9,607 nucleotides of DNA from Gammaproteobacteria bacterium (GCA_029335925.2 JARJMX020000106.1:1-9607), one strand, 5' to 3'. Positions 1 through 7,763 are shown, numbered from the stretch's first letter. Notes: generated by a model from the letters alone, not told the origin. A program made the numbers and translations.

Positions 1-164
1 CCCTCCCCCCCCCCCCCCACCCCCACGCGACGCCCCCCATCGCCCCCCCCCCTCCCCCCCCCCCCCCGCGCCACCCCCACCGAAACCAACAGCACCAACC
101 CCCCCGCCCCCCACAACCGCCCCACACCAACCGCACAGACCGATATCAGCGATAGCGCGACCAC
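1..164. other. C-homopolymer-rich, probably artefactual contig end
   Basis: The + strand becomes progressively C-rich towards position 1, with uninterrupted C runs of 14 (5-18), 10 (43-52) and 14 (54-67). The stretch falls inside secY, in a strongly conserved region. Mismatches against the expected protein go mostly towards G on the coding strand (for example Phe to Cys, Leu to Val, Pro to Arg), and frame is broadly kept at first. A gradient of growing G content in one reading direction is what fading two-colour base calling at read ends gives; this cause is inferred. No gene other than secY is supported here. Confidence 0.75.
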
Positions 165-368
165 CGAGAACATGTTGAACATGTCCAGAATGGATCCGCG
201 TGCCTGGTCGAACAACGCCTCCATAACATGGACATCAATGCCCGGCAGAGGGATAAAGGTTCCAATACGGAACACAATCAGTGCACCGAGAACGAAAAAA
301 ATGCGCTGGCGGAGCTCGGTAAGCTTACCGACTCCAGCCAGCGCAGTGATGCCTACCGTTCGCGACAC
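1..368 (-). CDS. secY: SecY preprotein translocase subunit, N-terminal part only
   Basis: SecY is the central channel of the Sec translocon in the inner membrane, through which unfolded preproteins and membrane proteins pass. Residues 1-68 read well: a KLTELRQR cytoplasmic segment at 15-22, first membrane helix at about 23-39 (FFVLGALIVFRIGTFI), the PLPGID plug-side loop at 40-45, and LDMFNMFS at 61-68, all family hallmarks. The start is a GTG at 366-368, 3 nt after the rplO stop, with GGAG about 6 nt upstream. The usual protein is about 440 residues, so at most the first 122 codons lie here. From residue 69 (below position 165) the reading stays open but loses family sequence: the expected GGALSRASIFALGIMP appears as VVALSLISVCAVGVGR, then becomes glycine-rich. 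I treat codons 69 onward as sequence error, not as divergence. Gene identity is secure; the distal part is not usable. Confidence 0.9.
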   Translation of the reverse strand, partial: MSRTVGITALAGVGKLTELRQRIFFVLGALIVFRIGTFIPLPGIDVHVMEALFDQARGSILDMFNMFSVVALSLISVCAVGVGRLWGAGGLVLLVSVGVARGGGGRGGGDGGRRVGVGGGGE

Positions 369-371
369 GTG

Positions 372-800
372 TTACTCCACCCGACCACCAGCGGCAGTGA
401 TGGCCTCGACGGCACCTTTTGTCGCCTTGATGCCTTTTAGGACCACGGCCTTGCCAATGGCCCCCGAGAGCACAACCTTGACATGAAGAACATCACGGCG
501 AATGAGGCCTGCGGCCTTGAGCGAGTCGAGCGTCACCTCCTGACCCTCGACCTTGTTCAGGGCAGAAAGCGGTAACTCGGCGCTGACCAGGGACTTCTGT
601 GTGGTGAAGCCGACCTTCGGCAGACGACGCTGCATCGGCATCTGACCACCCTCAAAACCAATCTTAAAATGACCCGTACGGGAATGCTGGCCTTTGTGGC
701 CTCGTCCGCCCGTCTTACCAAGGCCGGAGCCGATGCCACGACCAAGACGGCGCGGTGCCTTCTTGCTGCCCTCTGCGGGCTTGAGGTCATTTAGGCGCAT
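372..800 (-). CDS. rplO: 50S ribosomal protein L15
   Basis: L15 is a late-assembling 23S rRNA binding protein of the large subunit. The 142-residue product is near the usual length of about 144. The N-terminus has the family start [20 protein letters not shown] and the glycine/arginine-rich extension [19 protein letters not shown] (about 20-38) that threads into rRNA, followed by the [14 protein letters not shown] block at about 49-62 and a C-terminal globular part ending in AAGGRVE. The ATG lies 1 nt after the rpmD stop (TGACATG), with GGAGG 9 nt upstream inside the rpmD end. It is the penultimate gene of the spc set, directly before secY, as in most bacteria. Confidence 0.98.
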   Translation of the reverse strand: MRLNDLKPAEGSKKAPRRLGRGIGSGLGKTGGRGHKGQHSRTGHFKIGFEGGQMPMQRRLPKVGFTTQKSLVSAELPLSALNKVEGQEVTLDSLKAAGLIRRDVLHVKVVLSGAIGKAVVLKGIKATKGAVEAITAAGGRVE

Positions 801-801
801 G

Positions 802-990
802 TCACACGGCCTCCACGCTCAGAAGGTAAGAAACCTTGTTAATCATGCCGCGGTTCTCAGGCGTGTCGAGCACTTCAACCGTCTGATGCATGCGACGCAG
901 TCCAAGGCCGCGCACGCAGGCTTTATGGGCCTTCAGGCGACCGGCGACGCTCTTGACCAGCGTGACTTTGAGTTTGGCTTTCTCGCTCAT
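802..990 (-). CDS. rpmD: 50S ribosomal protein L30
   Basis: L30 is a small large-subunit protein that binds 23S rRNA. The product has 62 residues, slightly longer than the roughly 59 of E. coli. It shows the expected beta-strand LKVTLVKS (7-14), the [20 protein letters not shown] segment (17-36) corresponding to the conserved helix and GLGLRR turn, and the closing strand with [12 protein letters not shown] (46-57). The ATG lies 3 nt after the rpsE stop; only a modest GGGA precedes it, so translation is probably coupled to rpsE. The stop is 1 nt from the rplO start. Confidence 0.97.
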   Translation of the reverse strand: MSEKAKLKVTLVKSVAGRLKAHKACVRGLGLRRMHQTVEVLDTPENRGMINKVSYLLSVEAV

Positions 991-993
991 GAC

Positions 994-1500
994 TTATCCC
1001 AGGATATCTTCCACGCGCTTACCACGCTTGGCAGCCACGCGCTCGGGCGAACTCATCTGGCGCAGGCCATTGATGGTCGCACGGATCACGTTCATCTGGT
1101 TACGGCTACCCACGCACTTGGCCAGGACATTACGCACGCCCGCAGCCTCGAACACAGCACGCATCGCACCACCAGCGATCAGGCCAGTACCATCGCGGGC
1201 TGGCTTCATGAACACGTTTGCCGCACCGTGACACCCCTTGATCTCGTGCTGCAGGGTGCCTTCATGAAGGGCAACGTCAATCATGTTACGGCGCGCCTTC
1301 TCCAAGGATTTCTGGATGGCTGCCGGCACTTCGCGTGCCTTGCCGTAACCAAAACCTACACGGCCATTCCCATCCCCGACCACGGTCAGGGCAGTGAAGG
1401 AGAAAATACGCCCCCCCTTGACAGTCTTGGATACACGATTGACCGCGACGAGCTTCTCGATCATGCCGTCCGTGGCGGTATTTTCGGCTTCAACCTTCAT
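994..1500 (-). CDS. rpsE: 30S ribosomal protein S5
   Basis: S5 sits at the mRNA entry side of the 30S subunit and affects decoding accuracy and spectinomycin response. With the chosen start it has 168 residues. The S5 double-stranded-RNA-binding fold is plain: [20 protein letters not shown] near residues 17-36, then [18 protein letters not shown], a match to the most conserved block of the family; the C-terminal domain has [21 protein letters not shown] and ends [14 protein letters not shown]. Two ATGs are possible, at 1506 and 1500. GAGG at 1508-1511 leaves only 1 nt to the first but 7 nt to the second, so I choose 1500. A cysteine stands where E. coli has Ala in NVLAK(C); this is minor. It follows rplR by about 12 nt. 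Confidence 0.96.
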   Translation of the reverse strand: MKVEAENTATDGMIEKLVAVNRVSKTVKGGRIFSFTALTVVGDGNGRVGFGYGKAREVPAAIQKSLEKARRNMIDVALHEGTLQHEIKGCHGAANVFMKPARDGTGLIAGGAMRAVFEAAGVRNVLAKCVGSRNQMNVIRATINGLRQMSSPERVAAKRGKRVEDILG

Positions 1501-1507
1501 CGTCATG

Positions 1508-1511
1508 CCTC
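1508..1511 (-). promoter_or_regulatory. Shine-Dalgarno that decides the rpsE start
   Basis: GAGG on the minus strand, directly after the rplR TAA stop. It is 1 nt from the ATG at 1506 (too close) and 7 nt from the ATG at 1500 (ideal), so S5 probably starts at MKVEAENT and not at [10 protein letters not shown]. Confidence 0.65.
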
Positions 1512-1512
1512 T

Positions 1513-1869
1513 TTAGAACTGCAGACCGTGCTCACGCGCGGCTTCAGCCAGCGCCTTGACACGACCATGATATTTGAAACCCGAGCGATCGAAGGCGACC
1601 CTCTCGATACCCGCGGCCTTGGCCTTCTCGGCGATGGCGCGCCCCACCGCAGCCGCTGCATCCACATTGCCGGTGTAATTCACGGCCTTGCGGATATCCC
1701 TAGCGACGGTCGACGCGCTTGCCAGCACACTCGAACCATCGGCCGCGATGATCTGGGCGTAGATATGACGCGGGGTACGATGGACGCAAAGACGCGGCAT
1801 CCCGAGCTCGCTGATTTTTGCGCGCGTGCGGCGTGCACGGCGCAAGCGTTGTTCTTTCTTGGCGTTCAT
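1513..1869 (-). CDS. rplR: 50S ribosomal protein L18
   Basis: L18 binds 5S rRNA together with L5 and L25/L5-family partners and anchors it in the central protuberance. The 118-residue product matches the usual 117. It has a basic, arginine-rich N-terminal tail (about 1-20, [15 protein letters not shown]), then [15 protein letters not shown] (27-41), the 5S-binding core, [23 protein letters not shown], and the family's closing [26 protein letters not shown]. The ATG has AAGGTG about 7 nt upstream, overlapping the rplF stop region. Placed between rplF and rpsE as in E. coli spc. Confidence 0.98.
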   Translation of the reverse strand: MNAKKEQRLRRARRTRAKISELGMPRLCVHRTPRHIYAQIIAADGSSVLASASTVARDIRKAVNYTGNVDAAAAVGRAIAEKAKAAGIERVAFDRSGFKYHGRVKALAEAAREHGLQF

Positions 1870-1878
1870 GCTGACACC

Positions 1879-2412
1879 TTACTTTTTCTTCGCTTCCTTA
1901 CGCAGAATAATTTCATCCGCGTACTTGACACCCTTGCCCTTATAGGGCTCCGGCGGACGGAAACCACGAATTTCCGCCGCGACCTGCCCCACGGCCTGCT
2001 TGTCGATGCCGCGAATGATGATTTCGGTCTGCGATGGGGTCTCGGCGGTAACGCCGGCCGGAAGCTGATAGTTAATGGGGTGCGAGTAGCCGAGGGCGAG
2101 GTTCAGCACGGTGCCTTGCACCTGGGCGCGGTAGCCCACGCCCACCAACTGGAGGCGACGCTCGAAGCCAGCACTTACGCCAGTCACCATGTTTTGTGCA
2201 ATCGCGCGCATGGTTCCCGCAAGGGCTTTGGAAGCCGCAGTCTCATTCGCCGGGGCGAACTGGATTACACCGTCATTCAGCTCGACCTTGACTTGTGGGT
2301 TGATGCTGAGGTCTTGGGCACCTTTCGGGCCCTTGACGCGCAGCACCTGACCATCCAGCACCACCTCCACACCTTTGGGCACTGTGATAGGTTGTTTAGC
2401 GACTCGGGACAT
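1879..2412 (-). CDS. rplF: 50S ribosomal protein L6
   Basis: L6 binds 23S rRNA near the sarcin-ricin loop and the factor-binding site. At 177 residues it equals the E. coli length. It starts [17 protein letters not shown] and contains the two tandem L6 domains: residues about 10-80, with the [14 protein letters not shown] turn, and about 90-165, with the diagnostic [17 protein letters not shown] near 84-100 and GYSHPINY. The C-terminal signature [19 protein letters not shown] leads to a basic tail ending KEAKKK. The upstream AGG is about 10 nt from the ATG, weaker than for its neighbours. A 19-nt gap separates it from rpsH. Confidence 0.98.
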   Translation of the reverse strand: MSRVAKQPITVPKGVEVVLDGQVLRVKGPKGAQDLSINPQVKVELNDGVIQFAPANETAASKALAGTMRAIAQNMVTGVSAGFERRLQLVGVGYRAQVQGTVLNLALGYSHPINYQLPAGVTAETPSQTEIIIRGIDKQAVGQVAAEIRGFRPPEPYKGKGVKYADEIILRKEAKKK

Positions 2413-2431
2413 TGCTTGTTACCTAAATGAC

Positions 2432-2824
2432 TTAGCTTACGGTGCAGAGCACCTCGCCACCATGACCACCAGCACGGGCAGCACGATCGGTCATGACGCC
2501 TTTGGAAGTGGAGATGATAGCGATACCCAGACCCCCCAGGACCTTGGGCAGCTCATTGGCACCGCGGAAGATACGCCGACCGGGACGGCTGACACGTTGA
2601 ATCGCATCAATAACCGGTCGCCCTTCGAAGTACTTCAGCTTGATGGTCAACACTGGACGTACATCACCACTGACCTGGAAATCAGCGATGTAGCCCTCAT
2701 CCTTCAGCACTTGGCAAATCGCCAGCTTGAGCTTGGAGGACGGCATGCTCACCTCGGCCTTGCGCGCCGCCTGACCATTGCGGATGCGGGTCAGCATATC
2801 GGCGATCGGATCGTTCATGCTCAT
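2432..2824 (-). CDS. rpsH: 30S ribosomal protein S8
   Basis: S8 is a primary 16S rRNA binder (helix 21) that organises the central domain. In E. coli it also represses translation of the spc operon by binding mRNA at the rplX-rplE junction. The 130-residue protein equals E. coli S8 in length. It begins [20 protein letters not shown], carries [20 protein letters not shown] (27-46), and has the RNA-binding C-terminal motif [13 protein letters not shown] near 105-117. The first ATG (2822-2824) is chosen because GGAG lies 9 nt upstream; a second ATG two codons later is 15 nt away. A possible S8 feedback site is listed at 3682-3724. Confidence 0.98.
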   Translation of the reverse strand: MSMNDPIADMLTRIRNGQAARKAEVSMPSSKLKLAICQVLKDEGYIADFQVSGDVRPVLTIKLKYFEGRPVIDAIQRVSRPGRRIFRGANELPKVLGGLGIAIISTSKGVMTDRAARAGGHGGEVLCTVS

Positions 2825-2840
2825 GTATTAGCTCTCCGGA

Positions 2841-3146
2841 TTACCAGCTGGCCTTGCGCAGGCCGGGAACTTCGCCACGCATGGCATGTTCGCGCAGCTT
2901 ATTACGGGCGAGGCCGAACTTGCGATAGACACCCCTCGGACGACCAGTCACCTCGCAGCGGTTACGCAGGCGGCACTTGCTGGAGTCGCGCGGAAGGGCG
3001 TTCAGCTTAGCCATGGCGGCCATGCGATCTTCGAACGAGGTCGATTTGTCGGCGATGATTTTCTTCAGCTCGGCACGCTTGGCGGCGTATTTATTAACTA
3101 GCCGTTGGCGCTTTTTCTCGCGCATCAGCATAGAAGTCTTTGCCAT
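2841..3146 (-). CDS. rpsN: 30S ribosomal protein S14, zinc-independent form
   Basis: S14 is a late-assembling protein of the 30S head, near S3, S10 and S19. The 101-residue length and [17 protein letters not shown] start match the long form found in E. coli. The zinc-ribbon form has two CxxC pairs; here only C-x5-C ([14 protein letters not shown], about 56-69) is present, so no zinc site is expected. The family's C-terminal signature [15 protein letters not shown] and ending [11 protein letters not shown] are intact. The start ATG has GAGG 8 nt upstream, overlapping the rplE stop (TGAGG), so the two are tightly coupled. Confidence 0.98.
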   Translation of the reverse strand: MAKTSMLMREKKRQRLVNKYAAKRAELKKIIADKSTSFEDRMAAMAKLNALPRDSSKCRLRNRCEVTGRPRGVYRKFGLARNKLREHAMRGEVPGLRKASW

Positions 3147-3155
3147 CGTTCACCC

Positions 3156-3695
3156 TCAGCGACGGAACGGGAATTCGAAAGCCTCGAGCAGCGCACGGGC
3201 ATGATCATCTGAACGCGCGGAGGTAGTGATGGTGATATCCATCCCGCGCAGGGCATCGATCTTGTCGTAATCGATTTCCGGGAAAATGATCTGCTCGCGC
3301 ACGCCCATACTATAGTTACCGCGCCCGTCGAAGGATCTCGGATTCAGACCGCGGAAGTCACGGATGCGGGGGATAGCGATGGAGATTAGGCGATCGAGAA
3401 ATTCGTACATGCGTTCGCGGCGCAGCGTCACCTTGACACCGAGCGGCATACCCTCGCGCAGCTTAAACCCCGCGATCGACTTACGCGCATAGGTCACCAC
3501 CGGCTTCTGGCCGCTGATGGCAGCAAGCTCGGCAACCGCATGTTCGATCACTTTCTTGTCGCGCGCGGATTCACCCAAACCCATATTAAGGGTGATTTTC
3601 TCCAGGCGTGGAACGGCCATGACGTTGGTGATGCCCAGCTTCTCCTGAAGCTGCTTCACAACAGTCTGGCGGTAGTAGTCTTGAAGTCTGGCCAT
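3156..3695 (-). CDS. rplE: 50S ribosomal protein L5
   Basis: L5 binds 5S rRNA and forms the inter-subunit bridge to S13 in the central protuberance. The 179-residue protein has the expected length and start, [16 protein letters not shown]. It carries the core [19 protein letters not shown] (about 24-42), the loop with [20 protein letters not shown] (about 63-82), [27 protein letters not shown], and [10 protein letters not shown] near 141-150. A longer in-frame reading starts 10 codons upstream at 3725 but would overlap rplX and adds residues foreign to the family; the ATG at 3693-3695 has AAGGTG about 7 nt upstream. An inverted repeat spans this start (see 3682-3724). Confidence 0.98.
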   Translation of the reverse strand: MARLQDYYRQTVVKQLQEKLGITNVMAVPRLEKITLNMGLGESARDKKVIEHAVAELAAISGQKPVVTYARKSIAGFKLREGMPLGVKVTLRRERMYEFLDRLISIAIPRIRDFRGLNPRSFDGRGNYSMGVREQIIFPEIDYDKIDALRGMDITITTSARSDDHARALLEAFEFPFRR

Positions 3696-3724
3696 GAGGC
3701 GCACCTTATACGTCAACGACTTCA
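3682..3724 (-). promoter_or_regulatory. Inverted repeat over the rplX-rplE junction, possible S8 operator
   Basis: The 7-base arms TGAAGTC and GACTTCA (plus-strand arms 3682-3688 and 3718-3724) are perfectly complementary and enclose 29 nt holding the rplX stop, the rplE Shine-Dalgarno and the rplE ATG. Folding would bury the L5 start. In E. coli, S8 binds the spc mRNA at this same junction to repress translation. Position and pairing are seen; S8 binding is inferred. A chance 7-bp repeat is quite possible in coding sequence. Confidence 0.35.
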
Positions 3725-4023
3725 CCGTTGGACTTGAAGAAACGGACCTTGCGGCCGTCGTCCAACGTACGGAAGCCCACCCGGTCCCCTTTTTGAGTCG
3801 CGGGATTAAACAGCATCACATTAGAAATATCAATCGGCATCTCTTTCTCAATGATGCCGCCGGGGATACCGGCCATCGGATTAGGCTTCTGATGCTTTTT
3901 TACTAGGTTGATACCCTGCACGACGATACGGTTGTCTGCCCCCACCTTGAGGACAGTACCGCGACGGCCTTTATCCTTACCGGTAATGACGATGACTTCG
4001 TCACCCTTGCGAATCTTTCTCAT
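3706..4023 (-). CDS. rplX: 50S ribosomal protein L24
   Basis: L24 is one of the two proteins that initiate 50S assembly, binding the 5' end of 23S rRNA near the exit tunnel. With the chosen start the product has 105 residues. It opens with the KOW motif [20 protein letters not shown] (1-20) and continues [27 protein letters not shown], then the typical [20 protein letters not shown] and a C-terminal [18 protein letters not shown]. The reading is open for six more codons upstream, into the rplN stop, but the ATG at 4021-4023 matches the family start and has a strong GGGAGGGG about 4-5 nt before it. Confidence 0.97.
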   Translation of the reverse strand: MRKIRKGDEVIVITGKDKGRRGTVLKVGADNRIVVQGINLVKKHQKPNPMAGIPGGIIEKEMPIDISNVMLFNPATQKGDRVGFRTLDDGRKVRFFKSNGEVVDV

Positions 4024-4037
4024 TGGCCCCTCCCTAC

Positions 4038-4406
4038 TCAAAGTACTTCAGGCGCTAGGGACACGATCTTCATAAACTTCTCACCACGCAGTTCGCGGGT
4101 GACCGGTCCGAAGATACGGGTACCGATGGGCTCGAGCTTATTGTTCAGCAGTACGGCGGCATTGCTGTCAAAGCGGATGACGGAGCCGTCTGGACGGCGC
4201 ACGCCCTTGGCAGTACGCACGACGACAGCGTTGTACACGTCACCCTTCTTAACCTTGCCGCGCGGGATCGCGTCCTTGACGCTTACCTTGATGATGTCAC
4301 CCACGCCAGCATAACGACGGTGGGAACCACCAATCACTTTAATACACTGCACTTTCTTGGCACCGCTGTTGTCAGCGGCATCCAGCACGGTTTGCATCTG
4401 AATCAT
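4038..4406 (-). CDS. rplN: 50S ribosomal protein L14
   Basis: L14 lies at the subunit interface and contacts 16S helix 14. The product is 122 residues, the near-universal length. It starts [20 protein letters not shown] and carries the L14 signature [25 protein letters not shown] (split over about 26-50), then [23 protein letters not shown] and the closing [24 protein letters not shown] further 11 codons are open upstream, but they overlap rpsQ; the ATG at 4404-4406 is preceded by GAGG at 8 nt. In E. coli this gene heads the separate spc operon with its own promoter; here only 10 nt separate it from rpsQ. Confidence 0.98.
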   Translation of the reverse strand: MIQMQTVLDAADNSGAKKVQCIKVIGGSHRRYAGVGDIIKVSVKDAIPRGKVKKGDVYNAVVVRTAKGVRRPDGSVIRFDSNAAVLLNNKLEPIGTRIFGPVTRELRGEKFMKIVSLAPEVL

Positions 4407-4416
4407 GGAATTATCC

Positions 4417-4677
4417 TCAACCTTGGGTTGCGCGTTCAATCACACGCACCAGGTTCCATGCCTTAGTCTTAGAGATGGGCCGACACTCGACGATCTCCAC
4501 CTTGTCACCCGTACGGCATTCGTTGTTCTCGTCGTGTACGTGCAGCTTGGTGGAACGAGTTATATACTTGCCATAGAGCGGGTGCTTAACACGACGCTCA
4601 ATCAGGACAGTGATGGACTTATCCATCTTGTCGCTTATAACGGTTCCTATGAGGGTTCGCTTGGTATTTTCGGTCAT
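4417..4677 (-). CDS. rpsQ: 30S ribosomal protein S17
   Basis: S17 is a primary 16S rRNA binder of the OB-fold class at the 5' domain. The 86-residue product begins [20 protein letters not shown] and shows the family core [34 protein letters not shown] (about 21-54), then [27 protein letters not shown] two codons upstream is also in frame, but the ATG at 4675-4677 fits the family and has AAAGGG about 6 nt upstream inside the rpmC end. The rpmC TGA stop lies 2 nt before this ATG. It is the last gene of the S10 set. Confidence 0.97.
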   Translation of the reverse strand: MTENTKRTLIGTVISDKMDKSITVLIERRVKHPLYGKYITRSTKLHVHDENNECRTGDKVEIVECRPISKTKAWNLVRVIERATQG

Positions 4678-4679
4678 GA

Positions 4680-4871
4680 TCAACCCTTTGCTTTCTCGCC
4701 GAGCACCATCTTAATGCGCGCGATATCGCGACGCACCTGACGCACCTGGTGAGGCTTGACGGCTTGGGAAAGGCCCACCTGCATACGCAGATTGAATTGC
4801 TCCCTGCGCAGCGCGAGGAGCTCCTGCTTGAGCTCGTCCACAGACTTACCGCGAAGTTCTTTAACGTTCAT
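4680..4871 (-). CDS. rpmC: 50S ribosomal protein L29
   Basis: L29 binds 23S rRNA beside the exit tunnel, next to L23, at the site used by trigger factor and SRP. The 63-residue product has the usual length and the two-helix coiled hairpin fold: [29 protein letters not shown] (helix 1, about 9-35) and [20 protein letters not shown] (helix 2, about 41-60). A GTG one codon upstream is possible, but the ATG at 4869-4871 forms a TGATG junction with the rplP stop, sharing one base, which points to translational coupling. Confidence 0.97.
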   Translation of the reverse strand: MNVKELRGKSVDELKQELLALRREQFNLRMQVGLSQAVKPHQVRQVRRDIARIKMVLGEKAKG

Positions 4872-5284
4872 CACATCACCGTCCGGGTCACAAAGATGGT
4901 CTTGACCGGGAGCTTGGCGGCAGCCAGGCTGAAGGCCTCACGCGCGACCTCTTCGGTCACACCTTCGATTTCGTACAGTATCTTGCCGGGTTGGATCTTG
5001 GCCACCCAGTACTCGACGCTGCCCTTGCCCTTACCCATACGTACTTCGAGCGGTTTCTGAGTGATCGGAGTATCGGGGAACACGCGGATCCACAGCTTGC
5101 CACCACGCTTCACGTGGCGGGTGATGGCACGACGGGCGGCCTCGATCTGACGGGAGGTCAGATTGCCGCGCTCAATGGACTTCAGACCAAACTCACCGAA
5201 GCTGACTTTGTTGCCGTTCTGCGCCAGACCGCGGTTCCTGCCTTTGAATTGCTTACGGAATTTGGTTCGTTTTGGCATCAACAT
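4871..5284 (-). CDS. rplP: 50S ribosomal protein L16
   Basis: L16 organises the A-site region of 23S rRNA and contacts the acceptor arm of aminoacyl-tRNA. At 137 residues it is one longer than E. coli. It begins [21 protein letters not shown] and has [39 protein letters not shown] (about 34-72), then the [20 protein letters not shown] block (about 82-101) that holds the arginine hydroxylated in E. coli (Arg81 there), and the ending [14 protein letters not shown]. The ATG has GAGG 8 nt upstream. It overlaps rpmC by one base. Confidence 0.98.
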   Translation of the reverse strand: MLMPKRTKFRKQFKGRNRGLAQNGNKVSFGEFGLKSIERGNLTSRQIEAARRAITRHVKRGGKLWIRVFPDTPITQKPLEVRMGKGKGSVEYWVAKIQPGKILYEIEGVTEEVAREAFSLAAAKLPVKTIFVTRTVM

Positions 5285-5298
5285 GGCTTAAACCTCAA

Positions 5299-5973
5299 TC
5301 AGCCTTTGGCCTTCTTGGCTGCGGCCGCGTCCTGGACACCAAAGACCTCGCCTTTGTAGATCAGCACCTTCACACCGATCACACCATAGGTGGTCTTCGC
5401 CTCAGCGAAGCCATAGTCAATATCAGCACGTAGGGTGTGCAGTGGCACGCGCCCTTCGCGAATCCACTCGGTACGTGCAATCTCCGCGCCCCCCAGGCGA
5501 CCGGATACGATGATCTTAATGCCCTGGGCTCCCAAACGCATGGTGTTTTGCGCCGCACGCTTCATGGCACGACGGAACATGATGCGTTTCTCGAGTTGCT
5601 GGGCGATGCTCTCGGCCACCAACTGAGCATCCATCTCCGGCTTGCGGATCTCTTCAACGTTGACCTTCACATTGGTTACATCCAGGCCCAGCATGGGTGC
5701 GATTTCGGCGCGCAAGCGTTCGATGTCCTCTCCCTTCTTGCCAATCACGATCCCCGGACGGGCGGTGTGAATCGTGATAAAGGCGGAACGTGCCGGACGC
5801 TCGATCTGAATCTTGCTCACAGAGGCATGGGCAAGCTTCTTCTTGAGGTAGTCACGAACCTTGATGTCGTTGTTGAGATACTTCGAAAACGACTTGCTGT
5901 CAGCGAACCAGGTGGACGTCCACTGCGTGGATACGCCGAGACGGAACCCCGTCGGATGTACTTTCTGACCCAT
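5299..5973 (-). CDS. rpsC: 30S ribosomal protein S3
   Basis: S3 lines the mRNA entry tunnel of the 30S head and takes part in mRNA unwinding with S4 and S5. The product has 224 residues, within the family range. It starts [14 protein letters not shown], has a type II KH domain with the GKKG loop at 78-81 ([15 protein letters not shown]), and a basic stretch [13 protein letters not shown] at 128-140, which corresponds to the helicase-active region. The S3 C-terminal domain signature runs from [14 protein letters not shown] (157-170) through [15 protein letters not shown]. The tail AAAAKKAKG is basic. AAGGGGG about 9 nt before the ATG overlaps the rplV stop. Confidence 0.98.
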   Translation of the reverse strand: MGQKVHPTGFRLGVSTQWTSTWFADSKSFSKYLNNDIKVRDYLKKKLAHASVSKIQIERPARSAFITIHTARPGIVIGKKGEDIERLRAEIAPMLGLDVTNVKVNVEEIRKPEMDAQLVAESIAQQLEKRIMFRRAMKRAAQNTMRLGAQGIKIIVSGRLGGAEIARTEWIREGRVPLHTLRADIDYGFAEAKTTYGVIGVKVLIYKGEVFGVQDAAAAKKAKG

Positions 5974-5986
5974 AACGAGTACCCCC

Positions 5987-6319
5987 TTATTTCTCGGCGA
6001 CCGTCACACGGATGTGACTGGTGCGCTTCACGATGCGGTTGGCACGACCCTTGGCACGGGCGTGCAGACGCTTCATCACGGGACCTTCATCAACGCAAAT
6101 GGCGGCGACACGCAGGGCGTCGACATCGGCACCGGCATTGTGTTCGGCATTGGCAATGGCGGACTCGATCACCTTGCGCACCAGGCCAGCGGCCTTCTTG
6201 TTGGTGAACTTGAGGATCGTGAGCGCCTCGGCGACAGGCTTGCCACGCACCAGGTCTGCTACGAGGCGGGCCTTTTGGGGCGACACACGCGCATATTTGT
6301 GTACGGCATAAGCTTGCAT
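5987..6319 (-). CDS. rplV: 50S ribosomal protein L22
   Basis: L22 interacts with all domains of 23S rRNA and its extended beta-hairpin forms part of the peptide exit tunnel constriction, the site of some macrolide and stalling effects. The 110-residue length equals E. coli. Visible blocks are [24 protein letters not shown] (about 4-27), [26 protein letters not shown], and the hairpin [21 protein letters not shown] at about 77-97, followed by [14 protein letters not shown] directly upstream (6320-6322) is also in frame; AAGGGG is placed 7 nt from the ATG, so I choose the ATG. Confidence 0.97.
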   Translation of the reverse strand: MQAYAVHKYARVSPQKARLVADLVRGKPVAEALTILKFTNKKAAGLVRKVIESAIANAEHNAGADVDALRVAAICVDEGPVMKRLHARAKGRANRIVKRTSHIRVTVAEK

Positions 6320-6330
6320 CACATCACCCC

Positions 6331-6606
6331 TTAACGCTTGGCCTTCTTATCCGCCGCGTGACCCTTGAAGGTACGCGTGGGGGAAAATTCACCGAGCTTG
6401 TGGCCCACCATCTGCTCAGTCACCAAGACCGGCACATGCTGCTTGCCGTTGTGCACGGCAATGGTCAGACCCACCATGTTCGGCAGAATCATGGAGCGAC
6501 GGGACCAGGTTTTAATGGGACGCTTGTTGCCCGACCGAATGGCGTCCTCAACCTTCTTGAAAAGGTGGTGGTCCACAAAAGGACCTTTTTTCAATGAACG
6601 TGGCAC
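6331..6606 (-). CDS. rpsS: 30S ribosomal protein S19
   Basis: S19 binds 16S rRNA in the 30S head with S13, close to the A-site tRNA. The 91-residue product matches the family: [21 protein letters not shown] (2-22), [29 protein letters not shown] (about 33-61) and the signature [18 protein letters not shown]. The start is a GTG at 6604-6606, the only family-consistent start, with GAGG 9 nt upstream. A run of six A/T pairs just inside the gene encodes KKG and does not break the frame. Confidence 0.97.
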   Translation of the reverse strand: MPRSLKKGPFVDHHLFKKVEDAIRSGNKRPIKTWSRRSMILPNMVGLTIAVHNGKQHVPVLVTEQMVGHKLGEFSPTRTFKGHAADKKAKR

Positions 6607-6621
6607 CTTGAAATCCCTCGA

Positions 6622-7446
6622 TTACTTCGTGCGACGACGCACGATGAACTTGTCAGTACGCTTGTTGTTACGCGTCTTGTAACCCTTGGTCGGAATACCC
6701 CACGGAGTCACCGGATGACGGCCACCGGAGGTGCGGCCCTCACCACCGCCGTGCGGGTGATCGACCGGGTTCATGACCACACCACGGACGGTCGGGCGCA
6801 CACCCAGCCAACGCTTGGCGCCCGCTTTGCCGTAGTTACGCAAGTTGTGCTCGTGGTTGCTCACTTCACCTAAGGTGGCGCGGCACTCGACGTGCACCTT
6901 GCGTATCTCGCCGGAACGCAAGCGTAGGGTGGCATAGCTCCCCTCACGCGCCACCAGCTGGGCCGATGCACCGGCGCTACGGGCAAGTTGAGCACCATGA
7001 CCTGGCTTGAGCTCGATGGCATGCACAGTGGAGCCCACCGGGATGTTGCGCAGCGGCATGCAATTGCCCGGCTTGATCGGGGCATTCGGGCCGGAGGCGA
7101 TGGCATCACCGACGCTCACCCCCTTGGGAGCGATGATATAGCGGCGCTCACCATCAGCATACTTCAGCAAGGCGATGTGCGCGGTACGGTTGGGATCATG
7201 CTCCAGACGCTCGACCACGGCAGGGATACCGTCCTTATCGCGCTTGAAGTCGATGATCCGGTACTGCTGCTTATGGCCACCGCCGATGTGACGGGCGGTG
7301 ATGCGACCGAAGTGATTACGACCGCCGGTCTTGGTCTTTTTCTCCACCAAGGCGGCCCAAGGGGCCCCTTTCCACAGATGGGATTTATCGATCATCACCG
7401 CGCCACGACGGCCCGGCGACGTCGGTTTTGCTTTCTTGAGTGCCAT
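6622..7446 (-). CDS. rplB: 50S ribosomal protein L2
   Basis: L2 is the most conserved large-subunit protein, needed for subunit joining and peptidyl-transferase activity. With the chosen start it has 274 residues (273 in E. coli). It begins [15 protein letters not shown]. The N-terminal OB-fold RNA-binding part includes [23 protein letters not shown] (about 47-69) and [13 protein letters not shown]; the C-terminal SH3-like part has [23 protein letters not shown] at about 215-237, containing the key His (H230, equal to E. coli His229), and the end [12 protein letters not shown]. An in-frame TTG lies six codons upstream, but the ATG at 7444-7446 fits the family. Its Shine-Dalgarno is weak (GAGG about 12 nt away). 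Confidence 0.98.
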   Translation of the reverse strand: MALKKAKPTSPGRRGAVMIDKSHLWKGAPWAALVEKKTKTGGRNHFGRITARHIGGGHKQQYRIIDFKRDKDGIPAVVERLEHDPNRTAHIALLKYADGERRYIIAPKGVSVGDAIASGPNAPIKPGNCMPLRNIPVGSTVHAIELKPGHGAQLARSAGASAQLVAREGSYATLRLRSGEIRKVHVECRATLGEVSNHEHNLRNYGKAGAKRWLGVRPTVRGVVMNPVDHPHGGGEGRTSGGRHPVTPWGIPTKGYKTRNNKRTDKFIVRRRTK

Positions 7447-7466
7447 GACTTTCGAACCTCGCAAGC

Positions 7467-7763
7467 TTAGGCGCCAACGCCGTAATCAATGGTCTGACCG
7501 GCCGCCAGCTTCACATAGGCCTTTTTCCAGGCCTTGCGGGAGCCTTCCTTGAAACGGAAACGCTTGCGCTTAGGCTTGACGTTGACCACACGGACCTGCT
7601 CGACGGTGACCTTGAACAGGGTTTCAACGGCCTGTTTGATCTCCGACTTGGTTGCATCAGTGGCAACCTTGAAGACGTGTTGCCCAGCAACGGCATTCAC
7701 CAGGGAAGCCTTTTCAGTCACGTGCGGGGCACGCAAGACTTGCAGGATGCGCTCAGCATTCAT
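7467..7763 (-). CDS. rplW: 50S ribosomal protein L23
   Basis: L23 sits at the rim of the peptide exit tunnel and docks trigger factor and SRP. The 98-residue product begins [20 protein letters not shown], has [35 protein letters not shown] (about 27-61), the loop that extends into rRNA, and ends [16 protein letters not shown]. An in-frame GTG lies three codons upstream, but the ATG at 7761-7763 forms an ATGA overlap of 4 nt with the rplD stop and has GAGGAG about 8 nt upstream, so I choose it. Tight coupling to rplD is expected. Confidence 0.97.
   Translation of the reverse strand: MNAERILQVLRAPHVTEKASLVNAVAGQHVFKVATDATKSEIKQAVETLFKVTVEQVRVVNVKPKRKRFRFKEGSRKAWKKAYVKLAAGQTIDYGVGA

Noticed and set aside
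1..164. A novel glycine-rich SecY variant, or a G-quadruplex or poly-C structural element
   Set aside because: The composition gradient runs to the window edge and the mismatches are biased to one base inside a universally conserved region, so sequencing failure is the simpler reading.
172..486. + strand open reading frame of 104 codons across the secY-rplO junction
   Set aside because: Antisense to the clear SecY N-terminus and L15 C-terminus; no independent support.
694..2430. Long + strand open reading frame of 578 codons antisense to the rplF-rplO region
   Set aside because: It lies opposite six certain ribosomal-protein genes and shows no recognisable domain. Its composition (many His, Leu, Arg, Thr) is what the reverse complement of conserved genes with biased third positions gives.
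3156..3725. Longer L5 starting at 3725
   Set aside because: It overlaps rplX by 20 nt and adds [10 protein letters not shown], foreign to the family; the ATG at 3695 has a good ribosome binding site and the family start MARLQ.
5437..6207. + strand open reading frame of 256 codons opposite rpsC and rplV
   Set aside because: Entirely antisense to two intact essential genes, with no family resemblance and no convincing ribosome binding site of its own that I could see.
6590..6600. Possible frameshift at the A/T run near the start of rpsS
   Set aside because: The run encodes the expected Lys-Lys-Gly and the S19 reading frame continues intact to its normal length.
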